Positions 22,455 through 28,360 of a stretch of DNA of 28,360 bases are shown here, one piece after another; within the stretch, counting starts at the first letter, position 1, and every line of letters begins with the position of its first letter. This DNA is from JAUQQI01 sp042408785 (GTDB taxonomy: Bacteria; Chloroflexota; Dehalococcoidia; JAUQQI01). Made by a program: the position numbers and the translations under genes. The DNA lies in NCBI GenBank assembly GCA_042408785.1, contig JBHOQU010000098.1:1-28360 (forward strand), given 5' to 3'. The notes under the pieces are model-generated. The model worked only from the letters and a program-made list of their open reading frames with translations, made no database searches and was not told the DNA's origin.

Positions 22455-23870
22455 GTGCGGCGGGGAAACCTGCCCCTCTTTTTCTTCATCGTCGGTCTCT
22501 CGGCCCTGGCCCTCTGGGTCGTCTGGCCCCAGAAGCCCGAAAACTACCTGCCGCCCATCGTCCCGTGGCCCGGCAACCCCGGAATCCACATCAAAATCGG
22601 CTCCTGGGAGTTTCACCGGCAGGGCTTCCGCCTCGGCCTGGATCTCCAGGGGGGCACCAACCTGGTCTACCAGGCGGACCTCTCCAAAATCGACCCCCAG
22701 GACCGGGAGGCGGCCCTGAACGCCCTGGTCCACACCATCGAGCGACGGGTTAACGCCTACGGGGTAACCGAGGCGGTGGTCCAGCGGATGGGGAACGACC
22801 GGGTCGCCGTCCAGCTGCCGGGCGTGCGGGACATCGAGGAGGCCAAGCGCCTCATCGGCCAGACGGCCCAGCTCGTCTTCAAGGAGCGGACCTACGACCC
22901 GGCCGGCAACCCCACCGACAACGACATCGGCCTCACCGGGGCCGACCTGCGCCGGGCCTACCCCTGCACCGACGAACTCGGCCGCCCGGCCGTCTGCCTC
23001 GAGTTTAACGACCGGGGGACCAGAATCTGGGCCGACGTGACCACCCGCCTGGCCGGGCGGCCCGACGCCGCCGTCGCCATCTTCCTGGATAACGAGCTCC
23101 TGACCGCCCCGGTGGTCCGGACCCCCATCCTCCAGGGCCGGACCATCATCGAGGGCAACTTCACCGTGGACTCGGCCCGCCTCCTGGCCACCCAGCTCAA
23201 CTCCGGCGCCCTGCCCGTGCCCATCAAGGTCATCCGCCAGGAGGACGTGGGGGCGACCCTGGGGGCCGACTCGGTCCGCAAAAGCCTCATCGCCGGCACC
23301 CTGGGGATTCTGGGCGTTATGGTCTTCATGGCCGGCTACTACCGGTTCCCCGGCCTCGTCGCCGATGTTGCCCTGCTCATTTACGCACTGACCGTGCTGG
23401 CCGTCTTCAAGCTGATCCCCGTCACCCTGACCCTGGCCGGCATCGCCGGGTTCATCCTCTCGGTGGGGATGGCCGTAGATGCCAATATCCTTATCTTTGA
23501 GCGGATGCGGGAGGAGCTTCGGGCCGGCCGGACCCTGGGCGCCGCCCTGGAGGCCGGCTTTAACCGGGCCTGGACCTCCATCCGGGACAGCAACGTCTCC
23601 ACCCTGATTACCTGCGGCATCCTCTGGGTCTTCGCCAGCAGCCTGGGAACCCCCCTTCTGCAGGGCTTCGCCCTCACCCTGGCCATTGGGGTGATGGTGA
23701 GCATGTTCAGCGCCATCACCGTTACGCGCAACTTCCTGCGGCTGAGCCACGAGCTGTGGTTCGCCCGGCCGGACGCCCTGGAGAGCCCCCTGGTCCGGTT
23801 CCTCTTCGATGTGGAGCCGGAGGTGGCCAAGCGGGTAACGGCCCAAACCTGGAAGCCGGTGGGCCGCTGA
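22455..23870 (+). CDS. secD: Protein translocase subunit SecD
   Basis: This 471-residue, six-segment membrane protein forms the SecDF complex that uses the proton gradient to help pull proteins across the membrane. It shows an N-terminal segment (about 5-25), then LGLDLQGGTNLVYQ (P1 head start), a periplasmic domain to about 270, and the RND-type bundle with SVGMAVDANILIFERMREEL. The GTG start at 22455 abuts the def TAG. secF starts 1 nt after its stop. Length is typical of Bacillota and Chloroflexota SecD when SecD and SecF are separate. Confidence 0.96.
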   Translation: MRRGNLPLFFFIVGLSALALWVVWPQKPENYLPPIVPWPGNPGIHIKIGSWEFHRQGFRLGLDLQGGTNLVYQADLSKIDPQDREAALNALVHTIERRVNAYGVTEAVVQRMGNDRVAVQLPGVRDIEEAKRLIGQTAQLVFKERTYDPAGNPTDNDIGLTGADLRRAYPCTDELGRPAVCLEFNDRGTRIWADVTTRLAGRPDAAVAIFLDNELLTAPVVRTPILQGRTIIEGNFTVDSARLLATQLNSGALPVPIKVIRQEDVGATLGADSVRKSLIAGTLGILGVMVFMAGYYRFPGLVADVALLIYALTVLAVFKLIPVTLTLAGIAGFILSVGMAVDANILIFERMREELRAGRTLGAALEAGFNRAWTSIRDSNVSTLITCGILWVFASSLGTPLLQGFALTLAIGVMVSMFSAITVTRNFLRLSHELWFARPDALESPLVRFLFDVEPEVAKRVTAQTWKPVGR

Positions 23871-23871
23871 A

Positions 23872-24819
23872 ATGTTGGACCTGGTGGGTAAGCGACATTA
23901 TTTCTTCCTGTTGTCCCTTCTTGTCATCGTCCCGGGGGTCATCTCCCTGCTCATCCCCCCGGCCCTGCGGCTGGGCATCGACTTCACCAGCGGCACCACC
24001 ATCACCCTGCGATTTCAGCGGCCGGTGGACCTGGGGGACCTTCGGGCCGCCTTTGCCGACCTGGGCCACCCGGACGCCATCATCCAGGTGACCGGCGGGG
24101 GCGACTTCATCGTCCGGACCCGGCCCCTGAGCGAGCTGGAGGGCGGGGCCGGCGAAGAGTCGGCCCGGAGCCGGCTGGTTGAGGCCCTGCAGGGTCGGTT
24201 CGGCCCGGTCGAGGTGCTGGACTTTGCCACCATCTCCCCGGTGGTGGCGGCGGAGACCGTCCGAAATTCTGCCCTGGCGGTGGCCGCCGCCTCGGTGGGG
24301 ATCCTGCTGTATCTTACCTTTGCCTTTCGGAGCGTCCGGCACCCCTTCCGCTATGGGGTCTGCGCGGTGGTGGCCCTCCTCCACGACGCCCTGGTGGTCA
24401 TCGGAGCCTTCTCGATTTTGGGTAAAATTTCGGGGCTTGAGGTGGATACCCTTTTCATCACGGCCCTGCTCACCGTCATCGGCTTCAGCGTCCACGATAC
24501 CATCGTGGTCTTCGACCGGATCCGGGAAAACGCCCGAAAGCTACCGGGGGCGGATTTTCCGGCGGTGGTCAACTACAGCCTGCTCCAGACCGTGGGCCGC
24601 TCCCTCAATACTTCCCTTACGGTAATCTTTGCCCTGACGGCCCTCCTTTTCTTCGGGGGCGTGACCATCCGGTCCTTTGTGCTGGCCCTGCTCATCGGAA
24701 TCGTCAGCGGAACCTACAGCTCCATTTTCAACGCCAGCATGCTGCTGGTGACCTGGAATGAAGGCGACTTCGGCCGGCTGACCCGGCGGCTATTCCGGCC
24801 GGCCCCGGCGGGGGGATAA
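23872..24819 (+). CDS. secF: Protein translocase subunit SecF
   Basis: The 315-residue partner of SecD has the LGIDFTSGTTITLRF head, a short periplasmic domain, and a six-segment RND bundle with IGFSVHDTIVVFDRIREN carrying the conserved Asp and Arg. ATG 23872 lies one base after the secD stop. The permease gene follows 3 nt after its stop. Confidence 0.96.
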   Translation: MLDLVGKRHYFFLLSLLVIVPGVISLLIPPALRLGIDFTSGTTITLRFQRPVDLGDLRAAFADLGHPDAIIQVTGGGDFIVRTRPLSELEGGAGEESARSRLVEALQGRFGPVEVLDFATISPVVAAETVRNSALAVAAASVGILLYLTFAFRSVRHPFRYGVCAVVALLHDALVVIGAFSILGKISGLEVDTLFITALLTVIGFSVHDTIVVFDRIRENARKLPGADFPAVVNYSLLQTVGRSLNTSLTVIFALTALLFFGGVTIRSFVLALLIGIVSGTYSSIFNASMLLVTWNEGDFGRLTRRLFRPAPAGG

Positions 24820-24822
24820 AGG

Positions 24823-25767
24823 ATGGGTGCGATTCTGTTCAAGGAGCTGCGAGCCCGGGCGCGGAGCCCCCGAACCGTCCTCCTGCTGACCTTCTACCTG
24901 GTCCTGCTGTCCGGCCTCTCGTTTCTCTACTTCCGGGCCCTGGCCGACCAGCCCCTCCGGGGCGGGGCGCAGGCGGCCGCCACCGGCCGGGCCATCTTCA
25001 CCGCCATCGTCACCGTGGAGCTTCTCCTGGTGTGCTTTCTCACCCCCAGCTTCACCGCCGGCCTCGTGGCCGGGGAGCGGGAGCGGCAGACCCTCGACCT
25101 GCTCATAACCACCCCGATCCCCTCCTACGCCATCGTTTTCGGCAAGCTGTTCGCCGCCCTAGCCATCATCATCCTCCTCATCGTCACGGCGGTGCCGGTT
25201 CAGAGCGTGGCGTTCATGCTGGGGGGCGTTGACCCCCTGCAGATCGTGACCGCCTCGCTCCTGCTCCTTATCACCGCCCTCGCCTTCGGGGCCCTGGGCC
25301 TCCTCAGCTCGGCGGTCATGCGCACCAGCCTGGCGGCCACGGTCCTGACCTACGCCCTGGTGCTGGCCCTGGTGCTTGGGGCCGGCTTTCTGCGCGACCT
25401 GACAGCCGACACCCCGGCCGCCCGGTATACCGGAGTCCTGGCCTACATCGACCCCTTTTCGGCGGTGGGAAGCGCCCTGGGCATCCAGCGCTTCGAGGTG
25501 GCGGCCCGGCCCCTCGGGCGGCCCGAGCTAAACCAGCGCCTGCGCAACATCGAGGCCAGGCCCCTTCCGGTCCCGGCCGACCAGCCGGTGCCTGGGATGC
25601 AGCCCGGGCCTGGGGCGGTCCGCCCGGACCCGGTTCCGGTGCCCCCGGTGGTGCGGGAGCTGATCCGGCCGGCCGATGGGCGGGTAATCCCTTACTACTT
25701 AGCGGCCTATCTGGTCGTGACCGGCCTGTCGTTAACCTTATCGGCCCGGCTTTTGCGACAGATATGA
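24823..25767 (+). CDS. ABC-2 type transporter permease, no ATPase partner in sight
   Basis: The 314-residue membrane protein has six segments. The N terminus FKELRARARSPRT and the loop ERERQTLDLLITTPI, after the second segment, are hallmarks of ABC-2 permeases of the gliding/NosY-like type. A hydrophilic, Pro-rich stretch (about 225-285) precedes the last segment. No ABC ATPase gene lies in the window. Genes on both sides are within 4 nt, so it is expressed with secDF and the BON protein. Cargo unknown. Confidence 0.85.
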   Translation: MGAILFKELRARARSPRTVLLLTFYLVLLSGLSFLYFRALADQPLRGGAQAAATGRAIFTAIVTVELLLVCFLTPSFTAGLVAGERERQTLDLLITTPIPSYAIVFGKLFAALAIIILLIVTAVPVQSVAFMLGGVDPLQIVTASLLLLITALAFGALGLLSSAVMRTSLAATVLTYALVLALVLGAGFLRDLTADTPAARYTGVLAYIDPFSAVGSALGIQRFEVAARPLGRPELNQRLRNIEARPLPVPADQPVPGMQPGPGAVRPDPVPVPPVVRELIRPADGRVIPYYLAAYLVVTGLSLTLSARLLRQI

Positions 25768-26210
25768 CGGTGCAGGAGGCATTGCCCCCCATGGCCGAAG
25801 CCGACGTTGACCTTTGGGAAGACGTCCACGAGGCCCTCCTCCTGGCCGAACCCACCTCGGTAAGCGACATCAAAATCACTGTCGAGGACGGGGTGGTGGT
25901 CCTGGAGGGGGTCGTCCGCACCGAGGTCGCCAAACAGCTGGCCCCGACCATCGTGGGGACGGTTCCGGGCGTGAAGCAGGTTATCAGCCGGCTGGTAAGC
26001 GATACCGAGCTTCAGATTCGGGTTGCCTCGGCCATCACCTCGGACCCCCGCCTTCGCCGGTGCGGGCCCGTTCGGGTCGAGTCTTTCCTGGGCAGCGTTC
26101 GTCTCCAGGGGCGGGTGCCCACGGCCGAACACAAGGTGCTGGCCGAGCAGATCGCCCGGCAGGTGCCCGGCGTCAAGGCGGTGGTCAACGAGCTGACGGT
26201 TGGCCCCTGA
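25764..26210 (+). CDS. Double BON-domain protein
   Basis: The 148-residue protein has two BON domains, about 20-85 (IKITVEDGVVVLEGVVRTEV, then VPGVKQVISRLV) and about 85-148 (VRVESFLGSVRLQGRVPTAE, then VPGVKAVVNELTV). BON domains often bind membranes or lipid; OsmY and related proteins have two and are exported, but here no signal peptide is seen, so the protein may stay in the cytoplasm. ATG 25764 overlaps the permease stop as ATGA. The 3' end overlaps the convergent anti-sigma gene by 26 nt. Confidence 0.88.
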   Translation: MTVQEALPPMAEADVDLWEDVHEALLLAEPTSVSDIKITVEDGVVVLEGVVRTEVAKQLAPTIVGTVPGVKQVISRLVSDTELQIRVASAITSDPRLRRCGPVRVESFLGSVRLQGRVPTAEHKVLAEQIARQVPGVKAVVNELTVGP

Positions 26211-27048
26211 CGCAGAGGACGAACCTTCCGGCCCGGTCGGCGTGGTACTCGTAAGCGGTGTCCCCGGCCCGGACGGTAATCTTATACCCCGGGGTTATCA
26301 CCTGGGCGTAAAACTTTCCCGGTTCGGGACACCCCAGGCTGGTATCGGGCCAGTCCACCTCCTCGACCCCCAGCACCCGGACCTGGTCCGGAGTTAGTCC
26401 GGACCGGCGGGCGGCGTCGGCTCTCACTGCCGCCACGGTCTGCTCGGCCCCCGGGGGCACTGGGGGCCCGGCGTTGCCTGTGCCCCCGCCCGACCCCACA
26501 CACCCCAGGCCCGGGACCCCGACCGCCACCAGCACCGCTAAGAATAGACCCGCCTGCCGGCGGCCCAGCTTAAGGCCGATAAAGCCCAGCCCGCCCGCGG
26601 CCGCAAGGCCAGCCCCGGCCAGCCCCAGCGGGCCGGGAAGCCGGGCCGGGAGCCGCTGGGCCGGTCCAGTTTCGGGTCGGGCCAGCTGCCGGTCGGCGGC
26701 CGGGGCCGCCGGAGCCGCCGGCGCCAGGACCGGGACAGGCGTTCGGGGAATCAGCAGGTCGGCGCCGAGGAGAAGCAGGCCGGCCACCAGGGCCGCCAGG
26801 GTGGCCATTTCCGGCAGCCGCCGCGGCCGGCGATACCCCACGGTTATTGGCCGGGGCGGGGCCTCCAGGGGAAGCCCGCCCACCAGCCCTTTTACCCGGC
26901 GTAGGTCGGAAAGAAGCTCCCGGCACCGCCCGCAGGCCGCCAGGTGGGCCTCCACCTGGCGGCGCTCCTCGGCGTCGAGTTCTCCGTCCAGGTAGGCCGA
27001 GAGGAGGACTTCCCCCTCGGGGTCGTGAAGTTCGGTCCGCCCGGTCAA
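26185..27048 (-). CDS. Zinc-finger anti-sigma factor with extra C-terminal domain
   Basis: The 287-residue membrane protein has an N-terminal ZAS-type zinc finger (LSAYLDGELDAEERRQVEAH, then H35-x3-C39-x2-C42) that would hold the ECF sigma factor encoded just upstream. Hydrophobic segments lie at about 81-98, 140-159 and 165-182, separated by an Ala/Pro-rich linker and a basic LGRRQ turn. Cys183 follows in GLGC, lipobox-like though not ideal. The C-terminal domain (about 200-280) has WPDTSLGCPEPG and AQVITPGYKI, a module I recall from small exported proteins. The TTG start overlaps the sigma stop by 4 nt. Confidence 0.85.
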   Translation of the reverse strand: MTGRTELHDPEGEVLLSAYLDGELDAEERRQVEAHLAACGRCRELLSDLRRVKGLVGGLPLEAPPRPITVGYRRPRRLPEMATLAALVAGLLLLGADLLIPRTPVPVLAPAAPAAPAADRQLARPETGPAQRLPARLPGPLGLAGAGLAAAGGLGFIGLKLGRRQAGLFLAVLVAVGVPGLGCVGSGGGTGNAGPPVPPGAEQTVAAVRADAARRSGLTPDQVRVLGVEEVDWPDTSLGCPEPGKFYAQVITPGYKITVRAGDTAYEYHADRAGRFVLCVRGQPSAR

Positions 27049-27590
27049 AGCTCCGCTCCTTTCAGCAGGGCCGCCCGGAGGGCCAGCCGGCCCCGGTGAA
27101 TCCGCGACCTCACCGTCCCGACCGGCCAGCCGGTGAGGGCGGCAATCTCACCGTAAGCATAGCCGAAAAGGTCGGCCAGGACCACCGCCAGCCGCTGGTC
27201 GGGCTCAAGGCCGAGGAGGGCCCGCCGCACCTCCTCCTGCCGCTCGGCCCGGAGCAGTGCCTCCTCGGGCCGACCGTCGAGGCCGGGGTCGGGCCGGTCG
27301 GGAAGCGGCTCGGCCGCAATGTGCCGCCGGCGCCGCAGCCGGTCCCGGCACCGGTTGATGGCCACCTTAAAGAGCCAGGCCCGCAAGTCCCCGCTGACCC
27401 GGTGGAGGTTAAGCCAGGCGGCGAGAAACACGTCCTGGGTAACGTCAGCCGCCTCGTCGGGGTCAGCGAGGAGCTGGCGGCAGAGGGTGTAGACGGCCGC
27501 CTGGTACTCGGCGACGAGGCCCTCGAAGGCGGCCCGGTCGCCCCGCCGGGCCCGCTCGAGCTCAAGCTCGGGGATGCTCGAAGGGTTCAC
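27045..27590 (-). CDS. ECF-type RNA polymerase sigma factor
   Basis: The protein has sigma region 2 (FEGLVAEYQAAVYTLCRQLL, DEAADVTQDVFLAAW, then LRAWLFKVAINRCRDRLRRR) and region 4 (ALLGLEPDQRLAVVLADLFG, YGEIAALTGWPVGTVRSRIH), with no region 3, as in SigW/SigE-like ECF factors. GTG 27590 gives 181 residues; TTG 27617 would add nine and has no ribosome-binding site either. The anti-sigma factor is translationally coupled downstream. Autoregulation is likely from the family, but I could not find a convincing ECF promoter in the divergent gap. Confidence 0.92.
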   Translation of the reverse strand: MNPSSIPELELERARRGDRAAFEGLVAEYQAAVYTLCRQLLADPDEAADVTQDVFLAAWLNLHRVSGDLRAWLFKVAINRCRDRLRRRRHIAAEPLPDRPDPGLDGRPEEALLRAERQEEVRRALLGLEPDQRLAVVLADLFGYAYGEIAALTGWPVGTVRSRIHRGRLALRAALLKGAEL

Positions 27591-27687
27591 CCTACCTGAT
27601 TTTAAGCCTGCTTCCAAGAAAACGTTAAGGAATTCTTTGTCGGCTTTTAATCGGGGGCAGGTAATGTCTCATACGGAGGTGACAAGC

Positions 27688-27885
27688 ATGACCTTCTGGT
27701 ATAGCCGGCGATGTCCCCGCTGCGGCGGTGACCTTTACCTGGACGAGGACGAGACGGGCAAGTTCTACGTCTGCTTTCAGTGCGCCCGGGAATACCCCAT
27801 TCAGTACATTGAGCGGCCGGCGGCCGAGAAGGCCCGGGAGGCCGCGGCCGAACGGGAGCTGGCCGTCGCCGGGGCCCGGAAGTAG
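27688..27885 (+). CDS. Small zinc-ribbon protein
   Basis: The 65-residue protein has a zinc ribbon: CPRCGGDLYLDEDE, then CFQCAREY, i.e. CxxC-x16-CxxC, followed by a charged helix rich in Ala, Glu and Arg. ATG 27688 follows GGAGGTG at good spacing; ATG 27664 is in frame but lacks such a site. It is divergent from the ECF sigma gene with 97 nt between. Function unknown; it could bind nucleic acid or a protein partner. Confidence 0.75.
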   Translation: MTFWYSRRCPRCGGDLYLDEDETGKFYVCFQCAREYPIQYIERPAAEKAREAAAERELAVAGARK

Positions 27886-27896
27886 GCGGGGTCGGC

Positions 27897-27902
27897 TATA
27901 AT
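27897..27902 (+). promoter_or_regulatory. Candidate -10 box before the truncated transporter gene
   Basis: TATAAT lies 5 nt before GTG 27908, so the message would be essentially leaderless. No -35 box or ribosome-binding site is seen. Confidence 0.35.
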
Positions 27903-27907
27903 GTCGT

Positions 27908-28139
27908 GTGACCGTACCCGCCCTCGGCCTGGTCCCGGCCGCCGCCCTGCTCCACGCCACCTGGAACTTCCGGGCCAAGCGGGTCCAGGGCGGCGCCGAG
28001 TTCACCTGGCTCTTTAGCGTCGTTTCGACCGCCCTTTACGCCCCGGTAACGGCGGCGGTCCTTAGCTTCCAGCGGCCCACCTTCGGTCCAGCCCAGCTCA
28101 CCGGCCTGGGCGTCACCGTTTTGCCGGAGCTCTTTTTAC
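27908..28139 (+). pseudogene. DMT/EamA-family transporter, N-terminal fragment
   Basis: From GTG 27908 the frame encodes a typical EamA start: LVPAAALLHATWNFRAKRVQ, then FTWLFSVVSTALYAPVTAAV, matching segments 1 and 2 of ten-segment drug/metabolite transporters. After about 77 codons, homology stops at a TTTAC (28135-28139) where an IS605-type left end begins. The frame stays open to the window edge, but from there it reads element sequence. Whether the transporter's remainder survives beyond the element cannot be seen. Confidence 0.65.
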
Positions 28140-28143
28140 GAGA

Positions 28144-28190
28144 GGCCGCCGGGAAAGCCCATTCTTTTAAGGGTGGGATGAAAGGCGGCC
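28144..28190 (+). repeat. Nested imperfect palindrome at the element's left end
   Basis: Outer arms GGCCGCC (28144-28150) and GGCGGCC (28184-28190) pair perfectly. Inside, CCCATTC (28158-28164) pairs with GGGTGGG (28171-28177) around TTTTAA with two G-T pairs. IS605-family ends carry such hairpins for TnpA recognition. It is unlike the right-end hairpin at 247-267, so the two edges belong to different elements. Confidence 0.6.
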
Positions 28191-28205
28191 AATGTGTGAG
28201 GTGTG

Positions 28206-28360
28206 ATGAGGACCGTGAACAAGGCCGAGCGGATAAAGAGCACCCTCCGGGAGACAAGGGAACGCCGGAAGGCCCTGGTCCCCGTCGTCAGAACCTCTCC
28301 AGGAAGAAAGAAAAGCTTCTTGAGAGGGCCTTCCGGGAGGCCAGGCTGGTGGCGGACCCC
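28206..28360 (+). pseudogene. TnpB-like N terminus, apparently frameshifted
   Basis: From ATG 28206 the frame reads MRTVNKAERIKSTLRETRER then RKALV, like the basic N terminus of some TnpB proteins. From about 28283 the TnpB-like pattern (NLSRKKEKLLERAFREAR) continues in a different frame, the one also open from the transporter fragment. A one-base shift near 28275-28290 would join the two. Being cut by the window edge, the call is tentative. Confidence 0.4.

Larger units (their letters stand above)
28140..28360 (+). mobile_element. IS200/IS605-type element, left end
   Basis: The sequence changes character after TTTAC, the known target of IS605-group elements, which insert 3' of a short T-rich tetra/pentanucleotide. 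A nested palindrome (28144-28190) follows, then the start of a tnpB-like frame. The element runs off the window. No tnpA frame is seen between the palindrome and tnpB, so it is probably a tnpB-only element moved in trans. Confidence 0.55.

Noticed and set aside
20008..23846. Very long minus-strand open frames opposite the metal ATPase, def and secD
   Set aside because: Composition is typical of antisense frames in GC-rich DNA and the plus strand carries unmistakable genes.
1..28360. CRISPR arrays, tRNA or rRNA genes, prophage genes, intrinsic terminators
   Set aside because: I saw no regularly spaced repeats, no cloverleaf or rRNA signature, no phage structural genes, and no GC stem followed by a T-run at gene ends.

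Overview
The window is GC-rich bacterial chromosome (by eye about two thirds G+C or more) with very little non-coding DNA. GTG and TTG starts are common and 4-nt stop/start overlaps recur. No rRNA, tRNA, CRISPR array or prophage is visible, and no gap between genes exceeds about 135 bases. The gene set (ECF sigma/anti-sigma pair, HtrA, SecD/SecF, YycJ-like metallo-beta-lactamase fold, family 5 uracil-DNA glycosylase, CvpA-CAP fusion, IS605-type TnpB) would suit a thermophilic GC-rich Bacillota relative or a similar deep lineage. That placement is inference; no marker fixes it.

Left edge (1-443): the 3' end of an IS200/IS605-type tnpB with its terminal hairpin, abutting the truncated 3' end of an unrelated zinc-ribbon gene. 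Then come uracil-DNA glycosylase (+), beta-carbonic anhydrase (-) with a textbook sigma-70 promoter, a CvpA-CAP fusion protein (+) and an amidase (+).

Central catabolic operon (10919 down to 4227, - strand): eight tightly packed genes. In transcription order they are an unrecognised protein with an internally repeated C-terminal half, class I CoA-transferase alpha and beta, a Nudix hydrolase, a ketopantoate reductase-family enzyme, an acyl-CoA dehydrogenase, a class III (CaiB/BaiF) CoA-transferase and a MaoC-type hydratase. Together they look able to activate a carboxylic acid to its CoA thioester, then oxidise and hydrate it. The alpha subunit of the class I transferase is interrupted by one in-frame UGA with coding sequence continuing in the same frame. 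This is either a selenocysteine codon, a nonsense mutation or a sequence error, and it is the most interesting point in the window.

11054-19936: a degenerate receiver-like protein and a 66-residue protein (+); a P1-family peptidase, LOG-family protein and glutamate dehydrogenase (-); a CPBP membrane protease, HtrA protease and MFS transporter (+); a second acyl-CoA dehydrogenase lacking both usual catalytic Glu positions, a HIT protein and a YycJ-like hydrolase (-).

20017-26210 (+): a P1B-type metal ATPase with an unusual CSC membrane motif, peptide deformylase, SecD, SecF, an ABC-2 type permease without an ATPase, and a double-BON protein. 26185-27590 (-): an anti-sigma factor and ECF sigma factor.

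Right edge: a small zinc-ribbon protein, then a DMT/EamA transporter gene cut off after about 77 codons at a TTTAC site. There a second IS605-type left end with a nested palindrome and the (apparently frameshifted) start of another tnpB begins. The window is thus bracketed by two IS605-family remnants. All five convergent gene pairs overlap at their 3' ends, leaving no room for terminators between them.
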